A stretch of DNA of 19,263 bases. It comes from an uncultured Saprospiraceae bacterium. Lineage in GTDB: Bacteria > Bacteroidota > Bacteroidia > Chitinophagales > Saprospiraceae. Under the pieces are notes generated by a model that saw only the letters and a list, made by a program, of their open reading frames with translations, made no database searches and was not told where the DNA came from. The stretch lies in contig CALLAG010000087.1 in assembly GCA_938002705.1 (NCBI GenBank), positions 1-19,263 of the forward strand, written 5' to 3'. Below are positions 7,346 to 14,691 of this stretch, piece after piece. A program made the position numbers and the translations under genes. Each line of letters begins with the position of its first letter. Within the stretch, counting starts at the first letter, position 1.

Positions 7346-9284
7346 ATATTTTAGGAATTTTTATAATAACAATAGTCCCACAGCCCTCGTCTGTATTACG
7401 ATTAACTGATCTATCACTTACACTAACGCCATAGTTCTTACTATTTATTTCACTGAGAAGGCCTATTCTCTTCTCAGCATTAGACATACCTGTACTCCTA
7501 TATTTACGTTGATTCTGAGTCTTAAGCTCCGCTGACTTCTTACGGCCGATTCCATTATCTACAACATGTATCTCGATAAATTCTCCTTTCGACTCGATGA
7601 TTACATGTAGCAGGCCTCGGGATTCCTTATATCTCAATCCATGCCACACGGCATTCTCGATATAAGGTTGTATAAGCATCGGTGGCACTAAGATCTGTTG
7701 ATCTCCGTCCATTAATTTGTTCTCTATTCTTACATCAAACTTATCACGAAATCTAAATTGCTCAAGATGTGTATACAACTGTATAAGCTCTACTTCTTCC
7801 TCAAGAGATACAAACTCTGATTCTGAATGATGCAGCACTTTCCTCATCAACAAAGAGAAATCGGTGAGAAATTTATTTGCTGATATCTCATCATTTTTAG
7901 ATATAAAATTATTGACAGCATTCAGTGCATTGAATACAAAGTGGGGATTCATCTGAGCATTTAGAGATCTTAATTCTAAGCGCTTATTAGCGATATTTTT
8001 CTCTTTGATATTTTGGTATAAAAAGTAAAAATATACCATGGATGCGAATAGCAACAGGCTCAATAAACCTATCAGAACATTACGACTCTTGAGCTGATTC
8101 TCATAAAGCTTATCTTCTTTTTCTACTATCAATGCATCTTTAAGATTGAGATCTATACTTTGTTGTTTTTTGATGATTTCTATCTCGGCTGCCAGCTGAG
8201 CTTCAAGCTCAGTAATGGCTTTTTCTTTGGCATCTATATATTTTTCTAAATCATCTAAAGCCAAGGTCACTTTCCCGATACGTTGATTGTACTCAGCTGA
8301 TTTCTTATATACATCAGCTTTAGTAGCAGACTTCGTAGTCTTTGTTATCAGGCTTTTAGATACGTCTATGTAAGTTTTTGCATTATTAGGATCGCTATCT
8401 GATTCATACAACTCTGCCTTCCTGTAATTACTTCTAATACCAGAATCATCGCCTATTATTCGATACCTACCTCTTCTCTCGTTGAGTGCAATCACACCAG
8501 ACTGAACAGCCAACTTATCTTGTATTGAGACACTATCAGAAGTCAATATAGAATTCTGAGCCTGAGTAATAGGCTCTAAATCTCTCACATCAATATTAGC
8601 CCGACTTGGCACATTTAGTATTGAGTTCTGAAAACTATTTTGCATATACGAGAAGTCCGATTTCTTCAAGTAATACTCACTCATCCTCGCATCCATCCGA
8701 GATGTAGATATACTATCCTGAGGAAATGTCTTTCTTACAAAACTTGCCTTGTCAAGGAAAGCATCTAAACTATCCTGCCTAAGCATGACATCCAATATGC
8801 CTTCATGACACAGTTGTGCCAGCTGATTATCATCAGTATTATCTATACAAGTATTGAATGCAAAAGCAGCAGCATCATACTGGAGTAAATTTAGGTTCAG
8901 ATTAGCTATACGTCTATAGAGTTCAGGTAATTGGGCATTGATCCCATTACTCTTCGGATCATTATATTCTTGCATTATCGTAATCGCCATCTTATAGCGA
9001 TCTATCCCCAATGCGTACTGACGTATGTCCTCATAGATACTGCCCAATAGGATATAACTTTTTATTATCAATTCTTTGTCCTGTGATTTCTTATTCTGAG
9101 TGATTAACTGATTTATGAGATCTATAGAAGCTTGTGGCTTCTCTACTTTAAGAGATTTAGCTTGAGCAAGCATCTCTTGTGGGGTTTGTTGTTGTACTGC
9201 TTTTTTGAATTTTGACTTATTCTGTCCATAGACAACATTAGTAGCGATGACTAACAGTAGAAGTATGTAGTATTGATATCTCAT
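7338..9284 (-). CDS. LytS-type sensor histidine kinase with exported TPR domain
   Basis: This is the sensor half of the two-component pair. Residues 1-20 are a signal peptide ending VVYG, with Gln21 as predicted +1 residue. Residues 35-350 are helical with TPR-like repeats (for example SYILLGSIYEDIRQYALGID, 76-95) and would lie in the periplasm. A charged coiled-coil (about 350-400) leads to one transmembrane helix at about 403-425. The cytoplasmic part is a His_kinase/HATPase pair. H448 in NAQMNPHFVFNALNAVNNF (442-460) is the phosphorylation site. The N box is QPYIENAVWHGL (539-550) and the G box is DNGIG (576-580). This TPR-TM-LytS architecture is common in Bacteroidota, but the signal sensed is not known. 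It is the first gene of the operon, overlapping the regulator by 8 bp. Confidence 0.93.
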   Translation of the reverse strand: MRYQYYILLLLVIATNVVYGQNKSKFKKAVQQQTPQEMLAQAKSLKVEKPQASIDLINQLITQNKKSQDKELIIKSYILLGSIYEDIRQYALGIDRYKMAITIMQEYNDPKSNGINAQLPELYRRIANLNLNLLQYDAAAFAFNTCIDNTDDNQLAQLCHEGILDVMLRQDSLDAFLDKASFVRKTFPQDSISTSRMDARMSEYYLKKSDFSYMQNSFQNSILNVPSRANIDVRDLEPITQAQNSILTSDSVSIQDKLAVQSGVIALNERRGRYRIIGDDSGIRSNYRKAELYESDSDPNNAKTYIDVSKSLITKTTKSATKADVYKKSAEYNQRIGKVTLALDDLEKYIDAKEKAITELEAQLAAEIEIIKKQQSIDLNLKDALIVEKEDKLYENQLKSRNVLIGLLSLLLFASMVYFYFLYQNIKEKNIANKRLELRSLNAQMNPHFVFNALNAVNNFISKNDEISANKFLTDFSLLMRKVLHHSESEFVSLEEEVELIQLYTHLEQFRFRDKFDVRIENKLMDGDQQILVPPMLIQPYIENAVWHGLRYKESRGLLHVIIESKGEFIEIHVVDNGIGRKKSAELKTQNQRKYRSTGMSNAEKRIGLLSEINSKNYGVSVSDRSVNRNTDEGCGTIVIIKIPKIYE

Positions 9285-9373
9285 CTTCGATAAAGATAGA
9301 ACATCTTTTCTTTATAAGAATCTATAGAAATCCGCTATAATCAGGCCTTACAACTTGACTATATCCGATTACC

Positions 9374-9405
9374 AAGTGAGACAGCTCGTTCACCAATTCT
9401 CACTT
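9374..9405. promoter_or_regulatory. Candidate operator: 8-bp perfect inverted repeat in a divergent intergenic region
   Basis: AAGTGAGA (9374-9381) and TCTCACTT (9398-9405) are exact reverse complements separated by 16 bases. The block also holds a direct repeat, ACCAA at 9371-9375 and 9392-9396, 21 bp apart, or two helical turns. It lies between the kinase start (9284) and the divergent gene start (9479), so a terminator role is unlikely. Binding by the LytTR regulator is only an inference from position. Confidence 0.35.
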
Positions 9406-9478
9406 TTAAATTCTTTACTATAAATAGATCTTTAGAAAGTAATTTTTAATATTTCCTCACTTTATAAACATCTAAATT

Positions 9479-10249
9479 ATGGTAAGCTTATTATTTCTTT
9501 TTCTATCGATCACATCTCTCCAATATAATATTGAGAGTGATACAACCACTATTACAAACCCAATCGAAACCAATCCATTTAATTCTACAGACAAGGAAGA
9601 TGCCTCTTCGGTAAGCTTCGATTCTTTTCTCGCAGAGTTTGACGATATGTTGCTTCCAGTGGAGATTCATAAATCAGACCTAAAGAGTTCATTAGCTCCT
9701 AATGGCAAGGATGATGCCTCCACAGAAGAAGTCAAAGCAGGAAGATATAGGATGAAAAATAGCTCTATACTTAATAGGTATCTTAATCCTTATAATACTA
9801 AGAAAATGAAATTCTCAAGAGGCCGAATACCTGGGCAAGTTATCCCTATAGGAAAAATTGATGTTAATGAAAATGTGATAGCAGTACTCTACCAAAATAA
9901 TGTGCAATATACAGACCATGCCAAAAATGTCACGATAACTTTATTCGATAATAAAGGGAATATTATTCCACATAAAATATTTAATAGTACAGGGGACAAA
10001 AGTACACTAATTACACAAGACTACATCTACAATTCTGTAAGTATAGATGAGGAAGGATGGGTAGAGTTAAAAATAGGCAAACAAGAAAGAACAAGACTTT
10101 CAGATGAAAATACAAAAATGATAAGTTTCGGAAGAGGTCTTACTATAAGTCAACCACAGCGGTTCCAAATAGAAACTGAAAAACCACTGGTATGGAGCAC
10201 TAAAGCTACTAAAATTAAGGCTGCCATAGCATCAACTGACAAAGCTTAG
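9479..10249 (+). CDS. Unrecognised protein with hydrophobic N-terminus
   Basis: I do not recognise this 256-residue protein. The ATG at 9479 follows an in-frame TAA (9473-9475), so no longer start exists. It opens with a hydrophobic segment (residues 3-14) lacking the basic residues usual in a signal peptide. The cleavage site is unclear, so this may be an uncleaved anchor or a weak export signal. Residues 15-75 are acidic and Ser/Thr-rich, suggesting a flexible region. Residues 90-240 are mixed polar with alternating strand-like pieces such as VIAVLYQNNVQYTDH (130-144) and VTITLFDNKGNI (148-159), consistent with a beta-rich domain. The next gene begins 1 bp after the stop, so the two are almost certainly co-transcribed. 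It is divergent from the two-component operon and could be one of its targets. Function unknown. Confidence 0.7.
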   Translation: MVSLLFLFLSITSLQYNIESDTTTITNPIETNPFNSTDKEDASSVSFDSFLAEFDDMLLPVEIHKSDLKSSLAPNGKDDASTEEVKAGRYRMKNSSILNRYLNPYNTKKMKFSRGRIPGQVIPIGKIDVNENVIAVLYQNNVQYTDHAKNVTITLFDNKGNIIPHKIFNSTGDKSTLITQDYIYNSVSIDEEGWVELKIGKQERTRLSDENTKMISFGRGLTISQPQRFQIETEKPLVWSTKATKIKAAIASTDKA

Positions 10250-10250
10250 T

Positions 10251-10877
10251 ATGCATAGCATCACCATAAATAAAAAAACGTGGACAACTCTCTTATGGAG
10301 TATCACCATAAGCTACTTCACTATCTTGATGATCAACATCACATTGCCATATACCTCATGGGAATGGGATGTTGATTTTCTACAGACTAAATTCTACGTC
10401 GTCCATAAGCTCTATTACCGCATAGCTTTCTATACACATATATTCACAAGTAGTATCGTGATAGGGACTGGTATATTTCTATTCTCTCCTATTGTACTGA
10501 AGAGGTGGCCTTCTCTACACAGAATCATGGGTAAGGCATATGTGGCATTGGTATTAATACTAAGTGCTCCTACTGGCTTAGTTATGGCATTTCATGCTAA
10601 TGGAACTTGGCTTGCTAAAGTCAGCTTTACATTATTAGCTATCATATGGTGGTGGACGACATATATGGGATATACAACCATTCGTAATAAACAAATAGCT
10701 GCTCACAGAAAATGGATGATAAGAAGTTATGCACTCACCCTCTCAGCAATAACATTAAGATTAAGTCAGATGCTATTAGCGTATTATTGTGACATTGATC
10801 CTGAAATGCAGTACACAGTCGTATCATGGACGAGCTGGGTGTTTAATTTGATCATCGCGGAATTCCTATGTGAGTAA
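10251..10877 (+). CDS. DUF2306 multi-pass membrane protein
   Basis: The 208-residue protein is mostly hydrophobic, with about six membrane helices near residues 12-31, 62-80, 95-113, 121-140, 157-178 and 190-206. The conserved pieces fit the DUF2306 family: HIFTSSIVIGTG (63-74), the loop LHRIMGKAYV (89-98), MAFHANG (112-118) and AAHRKWMIRSYAL (151-162). Four histidines (H63, H90, H115, H152) sit at or near helix ends, a layout reminiscent of membrane haem-binding proteins, but haem binding is speculative. It starts 1 bp after the stop of the preceding unknown gene, so both are likely made together and may function together at the inner membrane. The gene is convergent with the metalloprotease gene, leaving 53 bp between them. 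The family call is good; the activity is unknown. Confidence 0.85.
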   Translation: MHSITINKKTWTTLLWSITISYFTILMINITLPYTSWEWDVDFLQTKFYVVHKLYYRIAFYTHIFTSSIVIGTGIFLFSPIVLKRWPSLHRIMGKAYVALVLILSAPTGLVMAFHANGTWLAKVSFTLLAIIWWWTTYMGYTTIRNKQIAAHRKWMIRSYALTLSAITLRLSQMLLAYYCDIDPEMQYTVVSWTSWVFNLIIAEFLCE

Positions 10878-10930
10878 CCATTAGTCAGATTCTTGCTTGT
10901 CGCAAATTTGGTTTAAATACAGTCATAGAA

Positions 10931-13273
10931 CTAATGACACCCAATGGGAGAACCTGGAGGCATCTTAGCTAATGACGGAATCTCGAATGTCTCTACATTC
11001 TTATTGCTCTCACCAAGGAGATTAGCTAGATAACGAATATGTGCTTGGAGACCATTTTTTATTTTCTTTTCATAATTAATAATCTTGTTTAAACTTATAG
11101 CCGCCTCTGCATTCACTTGCTTATTGATAGAGTGATCCATCTTAAGCCTAAGTAGATGTATGAATAGCGTTTTCTCAAGCATCAACTTATACTGATCATC
11201 ACCTTCAGTCGCTCCGACGTATTGTATGATGTCGTCTATATAGTCATGTAGAGTCCAACTATCGGATGAAGCAAGATCTATTCTCGATAGTCTCTGTGGG
11301 TCCAGAAGAAAACTCAGTGTATAAGAGGCCACAGCCTCTGCTGCAGAGATCGGATCTAATAAGCTTCCTGTCGTTCCACTAAATGTCTCACGTGTCCGAG
11401 GATAGCCATATGCTGCTGGTGGAATGATATCTGTGAGCTCCTTAGGAATCATGAGATAATCTATATCTAATGTATGCAGGAGACTTTGTAATGCTCTTTT
11501 TTGGATCTCTATATCTACAGGTTTAAAATTGACAGGTTCAGGTTTTTCGCTGTACTCAAAATGATAGCCACCGATCAACTTAGAGACGGCATCTACCTGA
11601 TACCTATGCATCAGATATGCAGGCACCAAGGTCTTCTCTAATTCTGAATAAGGCACACCTTCTCTGATAGAATTGATCCCCATATTATTCAAGACATGCT
11701 TTCTCAATACAGAGATCCGCTCTAACTCTCCTATCGGATCTGCTCCATTATCCCATAGGTGAGCATAAGGGTGTAATCCTCCTCGGGATCGAGCATCTTG
11801 ATCTGTGATAAACAAATAACCTGCAGCAGTATTCTCACTAAGTACTGACTGCAAAAAATCTGCTTCACTATCACCTTTATCAGGATATCCATAGCCATAG
11901 ATTATAGCCCGCTTGTCCCAGTCACCTATTTTCTGATCGTAGGCCTGAGAGAAGTCTACAGCATCATTATCGATCTCTACATAAGGATGGGGATAGTCCA
12001 TTACTGAGGCTCTATCATTATAGCTCGATGCAAAATTATGAGCTAAACCCAATGTATGTCCTATCTCATGAGCAGATAGCTGTCGTAATCTATCCAGTGC
12101 CATCTGCAGCATTCGGGGATCATCGCTTTCTTCATCGTAAGCAGAAAGTATACCTTGAGCTATCATATAATCTTGTCTTACTCTCAGTGACCCAAGACTA
12201 ACATGCCCCTTAATAATCTCTCCAGTACGAGGATCAGACACTGAGGCACCATAAGACCAACCTCTCGTAGACCGATGCACCCATTGTATCATATTATACC
12301 TCACGTCTAATGGATGTGCTCCATCTGGTAGTTCTCTTATCTGAAAAGCATCTCTGAAACCTGCTGCTACAAAAGCTTGATTCCACCACTGCCCACCTTC
12401 TATAAGTGCTGACTTAACAGGTTCTGGACAGCCTCTATCTATATAATAGATGATGGGCTCTACTGCAGGACTTAGATCCTGCTCTGGATCGGACTTGACT
12501 AATCTGTGTCTGAGGATATGACGCTGCTGCATATCACTCCCTATAGGAGATGCATAATCATAAAAGCTATCATAGAAATATCCTGACTCGGGGTGGAATG
12601 CTCTCGGCACATATTCATCATCCGGTAATCGAACAAATGAGTGATGCAATCGGACAGTGACTAACTGAGGCGTAGGTGTGACAGATTGGATTTCTTTGCC
12701 CTTGCCGTCTCCCTTAAAAGTAAGTAAGCCTTCAAGTTCTGTATTATCTGGAAAATTAAGGAGACCTTCTTTGTATACTGCACTGCGGTCTTTATCTAAC
12801 TTATACTGACCTTCTTTTCTTTGCTTCAGTCTCTGGACTATGTTGTGTGCATCCTGTAGTAAGAAGGGTGTCGCATCTACAATGTATGATCCATTCTTCT
12901 GACTGATAATCTTAAATCCAAATATGACTGATTGCGCAAAGGCTTCCGCTACAGCATCAACCTCATCTTGATTATCACTGATAGCTCTATACTTCTGGTT
13001 ACCCTCGATCAGTAGCATCTTCATACCGGAACGATAGAATCTTACTACTCTATTAGATCCTAATTGGCCCCTATCGAGTCCTATGTCATTAGACCCGACA
13101 CCTGCTGCGAGACTATTAACATAAAGGAACTCCTCTCCTATTCTATCTTCTGATATATGCAGTAACAGCTGACCTGTCGCATCTTGCCAAGTAAAATCAA
13201 TGAACCCTTCCTGAGTCTGACTGATCGTCATCAAGGGTAAGAAAAGTAAGGCAAGTAATTGTATAATTTTCAT
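10931..13273 (-). CDS. Exported zinc-dependent metalloprotease, DUF5117/metzincin type
   Basis: The 780-residue protein has a signal peptide (1-18, ending MTIS) with Gln19 at the predicted +1. A DUF5117-like N-terminal region (about 20-265) precedes a catalytic domain with the extended zinc motif HEIGHTLGLAH (402-412; ligands H402, H406, H412, catalytic E403). The Met-turn SVMDY follows at 423-427. This makes it a metzincin-like peptidase of the family often annotated as zinc-dependent metalloprotease DUF5117/DUF4953 in Bacteroidota. A helical C-terminal region (about 500-780) follows. No T9SS sorting tail or lipobox is seen, so the protein is probably periplasmic or released. The separate N-terminal DUF5118 segment found in some relatives appears absent. 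It lies 91 bp downstream of the M28 gene on the same strand and may share its transcript. Its physiological substrate is unknown. Confidence 0.9.
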   Translation of the reverse strand: MKIIQLLALLFLPLMTISQTQEGFIDFTWQDATGQLLLHISEDRIGEEFLYVNSLAAGVGSNDIGLDRGQLGSNRVVRFYRSGMKMLLIEGNQKYRAISDNQDEVDAVAEAFAQSVIFGFKIISQKNGSYIVDATPFLLQDAHNIVQRLKQRKEGQYKLDKDRSAVYKEGLLNFPDNTELEGLLTFKGDGKGKEIQSVTPTPQLVTVRLHHSFVRLPDDEYVPRAFHPESGYFYDSFYDYASPIGSDMQQRHILRHRLVKSDPEQDLSPAVEPIIYYIDRGCPEPVKSALIEGGQWWNQAFVAAGFRDAFQIRELPDGAHPLDVRYNMIQWVHRSTRGWSYGASVSDPRTGEIIKGHVSLGSLRVRQDYMIAQGILSAYDEESDDPRMLQMALDRLRQLSAHEIGHTLGLAHNFASSYNDRASVMDYPHPYVEIDNDAVDFSQAYDQKIGDWDKRAIIYGYGYPDKGDSEADFLQSVLSENTAAGYLFITDQDARSRGGLHPYAHLWDNGADPIGELERISVLRKHVLNNMGINSIREGVPYSELEKTLVPAYLMHRYQVDAVSKLIGGYHFEYSEKPEPVNFKPVDIEIQKRALQSLLHTLDIDYLMIPKELTDIIPPAAYGYPRTRETFSGTTGSLLDPISAAEAVASYTLSFLLDPQRLSRIDLASSDSWTLHDYIDDIIQYVGATEGDDQYKLMLEKTLFIHLLRLKMDHSINKQVNAEAAISLNKIINYEKKIKNGLQAHIRYLANLLGESNKNVETFEIPSLAKMPPGSPIGCH

Positions 13274-13364
13274 CTCTTAGGTATATGTGATGTAAGATAG
13301 CGAATTAGATAAAAATCTAATGAATAGAAATATTACTATCGAGAGAAAGCATTATCGATAATAT

Positions 13365-14357
13365 TTAATATTTAACATCGACCTCATTATCCCCGTTGGC
13401 TTCATTATAGATATAGGCTGTGACAACCTGGCCCACAGCTCCTAATGTCGCCTTACTGATGATATCTATATTATCGTCATGCTTATGATGATAGTCACCA
13501 AAGCTGCCATTCTCTTGCACATTAATTATATCTACCATTGGGATATTGGCTTTTTCGATTATGAATCGATGATCGTCTGTTACATATCCGATTCTCTCAT
13601 CGACAAAGTACTTTTGCTTACCCATACGTGATGCTAATCCCCAAATCTGGTCTACAGTTACCTGAGCACTCTGCATAGAGAAGCCTTCTTTTCTAAATGT
13701 TGCGCCTTCTGCGCCTACCATATCCAGTAAGATTCCATATTGGGCATCGTATTTATTGTCGTGAGGATGCTTAGCCCAATACTGTGAGCCTAATCCCCAA
13801 GTGTAGTCTTGACCTTTCTGATCCGATCCATAATCTTCTGCATCGAAGAATATAATATCTATTCCTATATGGATCGGATATTCATTCAGAAGTCTCGCTA
13901 TCTCCAGCAGTACTGCAACTCCACTGGCACCATCGTCTGCACCATCTATAGGTCTATCAGTATCTAGCGTATCCTTATCCGCAATATGTCTCGTGTCATA
14001 ATGTGCACAGAGTAAGACTCTATCTTTCATCTTGGGATTGATACTGCCTATCACGTTAGTGCCATTAAGCATAGTCCCTGTATAAGCTTTAGAGGAGAAT
14101 GACTGCTCTACTACTTTAAAATCTTGCTCCTCCAATTTGCTGACAAGCCAATCCTTACACTGCTCATGCTCTGGCGTATTCATATATCGCTTACCGAAAG
14201 CTATCTGTTTAACAATATGATTGTAAGCGCTATCTGATTCAAATTTTGGGATGCTGACTCTTTCTCGCTTCACTATAGAATCAGAATTCTCTCCTTTGCA
14301 AGAAATCATCATCGTCATTAATATTAGAATGCCCACATGTATACCTATGACTTTCAT
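13365..14357 (-). CDS. M28-family lipoprotein resembling type II glutaminyl-peptide cyclotransferase
   Basis: The 330-residue protein has a lipoprotein signal peptide with Cys20 in MMISCK. The mature part is an M28 zinc fold. Visible metal or active-site positions are H119 in AHYD, the DGADDGASG segment (138-146), E174/D175 in FFDAED, D212 in LLDMVGA, D261-D262-H263 and H291 in YHHKHDD. Several stretches match animal and bacterial type II glutaminyl cyclases better than plain aminopeptidases: the order LLEIARLL (150-157), FFDAED, WGLGSQYWA (187-195), LLDMVGAEGATF (210-221), DDH and HKHDD. Such enzymes convert N-terminal Gln of exported proteins to pyroglutamate. The lipid anchor would place it in the cell envelope facing newly exported proteins. 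An aminopeptidase role cannot be excluded, since the M28 ligand set is complete. The gene has its own 334-bp upstream region and precedes the metalloprotease gene. Confidence 0.8.
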   Translation of the reverse strand: MKVIGIHVGILILMTMMISCKGENSDSIVKRERVSIPKFESDSAYNHIVKQIAFGKRYMNTPEHEQCKDWLVSKLEEQDFKVVEQSFSSKAYTGTMLNGTNVIGSINPKMKDRVLLCAHYDTRHIADKDTLDTDRPIDGADDGASGVAVLLEIARLLNEYPIHIGIDIIFFDAEDYGSDQKGQDYTWGLGSQYWAKHPHDNKYDAQYGILLDMVGAEGATFRKEGFSMQSAQVTVDQIWGLASRMGKQKYFVDERIGYVTDDHRFIIEKANIPMVDIINVQENGSFGDYHHKHDDNIDIISKATLGAVGQVVTAYIYNEANGDNEVDVKY

Positions 14358-14691
14358 CTTCCTATATTTTAATATGTGACTATCGGCTTTTGAGTACTTA
14401 TAATTATCGAATGATATTTCTTAACACAATTCTCTTTTTTCTTGATAAAAAAGAGACAAAAAATCAAGTCAAATCAAAGGCTCAACTCTATGCCGCTCCC
14501 GCCTCCCACCATGATTTGACATGGCTCGGCTTCAATGACATTCTCGATTTAAAAGACTCAGCTTCATAATATAATTTCGTATAATTATTCTACACTGGTT
14601 AGTTCTAAACAAATTATTACGAATATAGAGATATTGAGTATTTGTAATTATTTATAATCCATATGTAGGCTTAGTACCTAATAGCCGATAG
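14358..14691. other. Intergenic region between S41 and M28 genes
   Basis: No coding frame is evident in these 334 bp. The region is AT-rich at both ends, but about 14479-14545 is noticeably GC-rich, including a pyrimidine-rich run at 14492-14510. Its main content is the nested inverted-repeat element described separately. No clean TAnnTTTG box is seen upstream of the M28 gene. Confidence 0.5.
14431..14520. repeat. Structured intergenic element with nested, competing inverted repeats
   Basis: Three perfect inverted repeats are packed into 90 bp. TCTCTTTTTT (14431-14440) pairs with AAAAAAGAGA (14447-14456) around the loop CTTGAT. CTTGAT (14441-14446) pairs with ATCAAG (14463-14468). GTCAAATCA (14468-14476) pairs with TGATTTGAC (14512-14520) across a GC-rich 35-base loop. 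The first two stems cannot form together, because the loop of one is an arm of the other. From memory, CTTGAT-(A-rich)-ATCAAG strings occur between genes in many Bacteroidota genomes, so this may be a copy of a dispersed repeat; I cannot verify that here. It could also act as a terminator or attenuator. Confidence 0.55.

Noticed and set aside
9479..9520. Classical signal peptide on the unrecognised 256-residue protein
   Set aside because: The hydrophobic stretch is short, has no basic residues before it and no acceptable cleavage site next to Gln15, so export cannot be claimed.
10879..10936. Inverted repeat CATTAGT/ACTAATG between the DUF2306 and metalloprotease genes as a shared terminator
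   Set aside because: The arms are only 7 bp and lie 44 bp apart, and one arm contains the stop codon of the metalloprotease gene; no T-run follows, so chance is likely.
13304..13321. Hairpin ATTAGAT-AAAA-ATCTAAT between the M28 and metalloprotease genes as a terminator
   Set aside because: The stem is entirely weak AT-rich pairing and no U-run follows it on the transcribed strand; the nearby palindrome ATTATCGATAAT (13351-13362) is similarly weak. Read-through between the genes remains possible.
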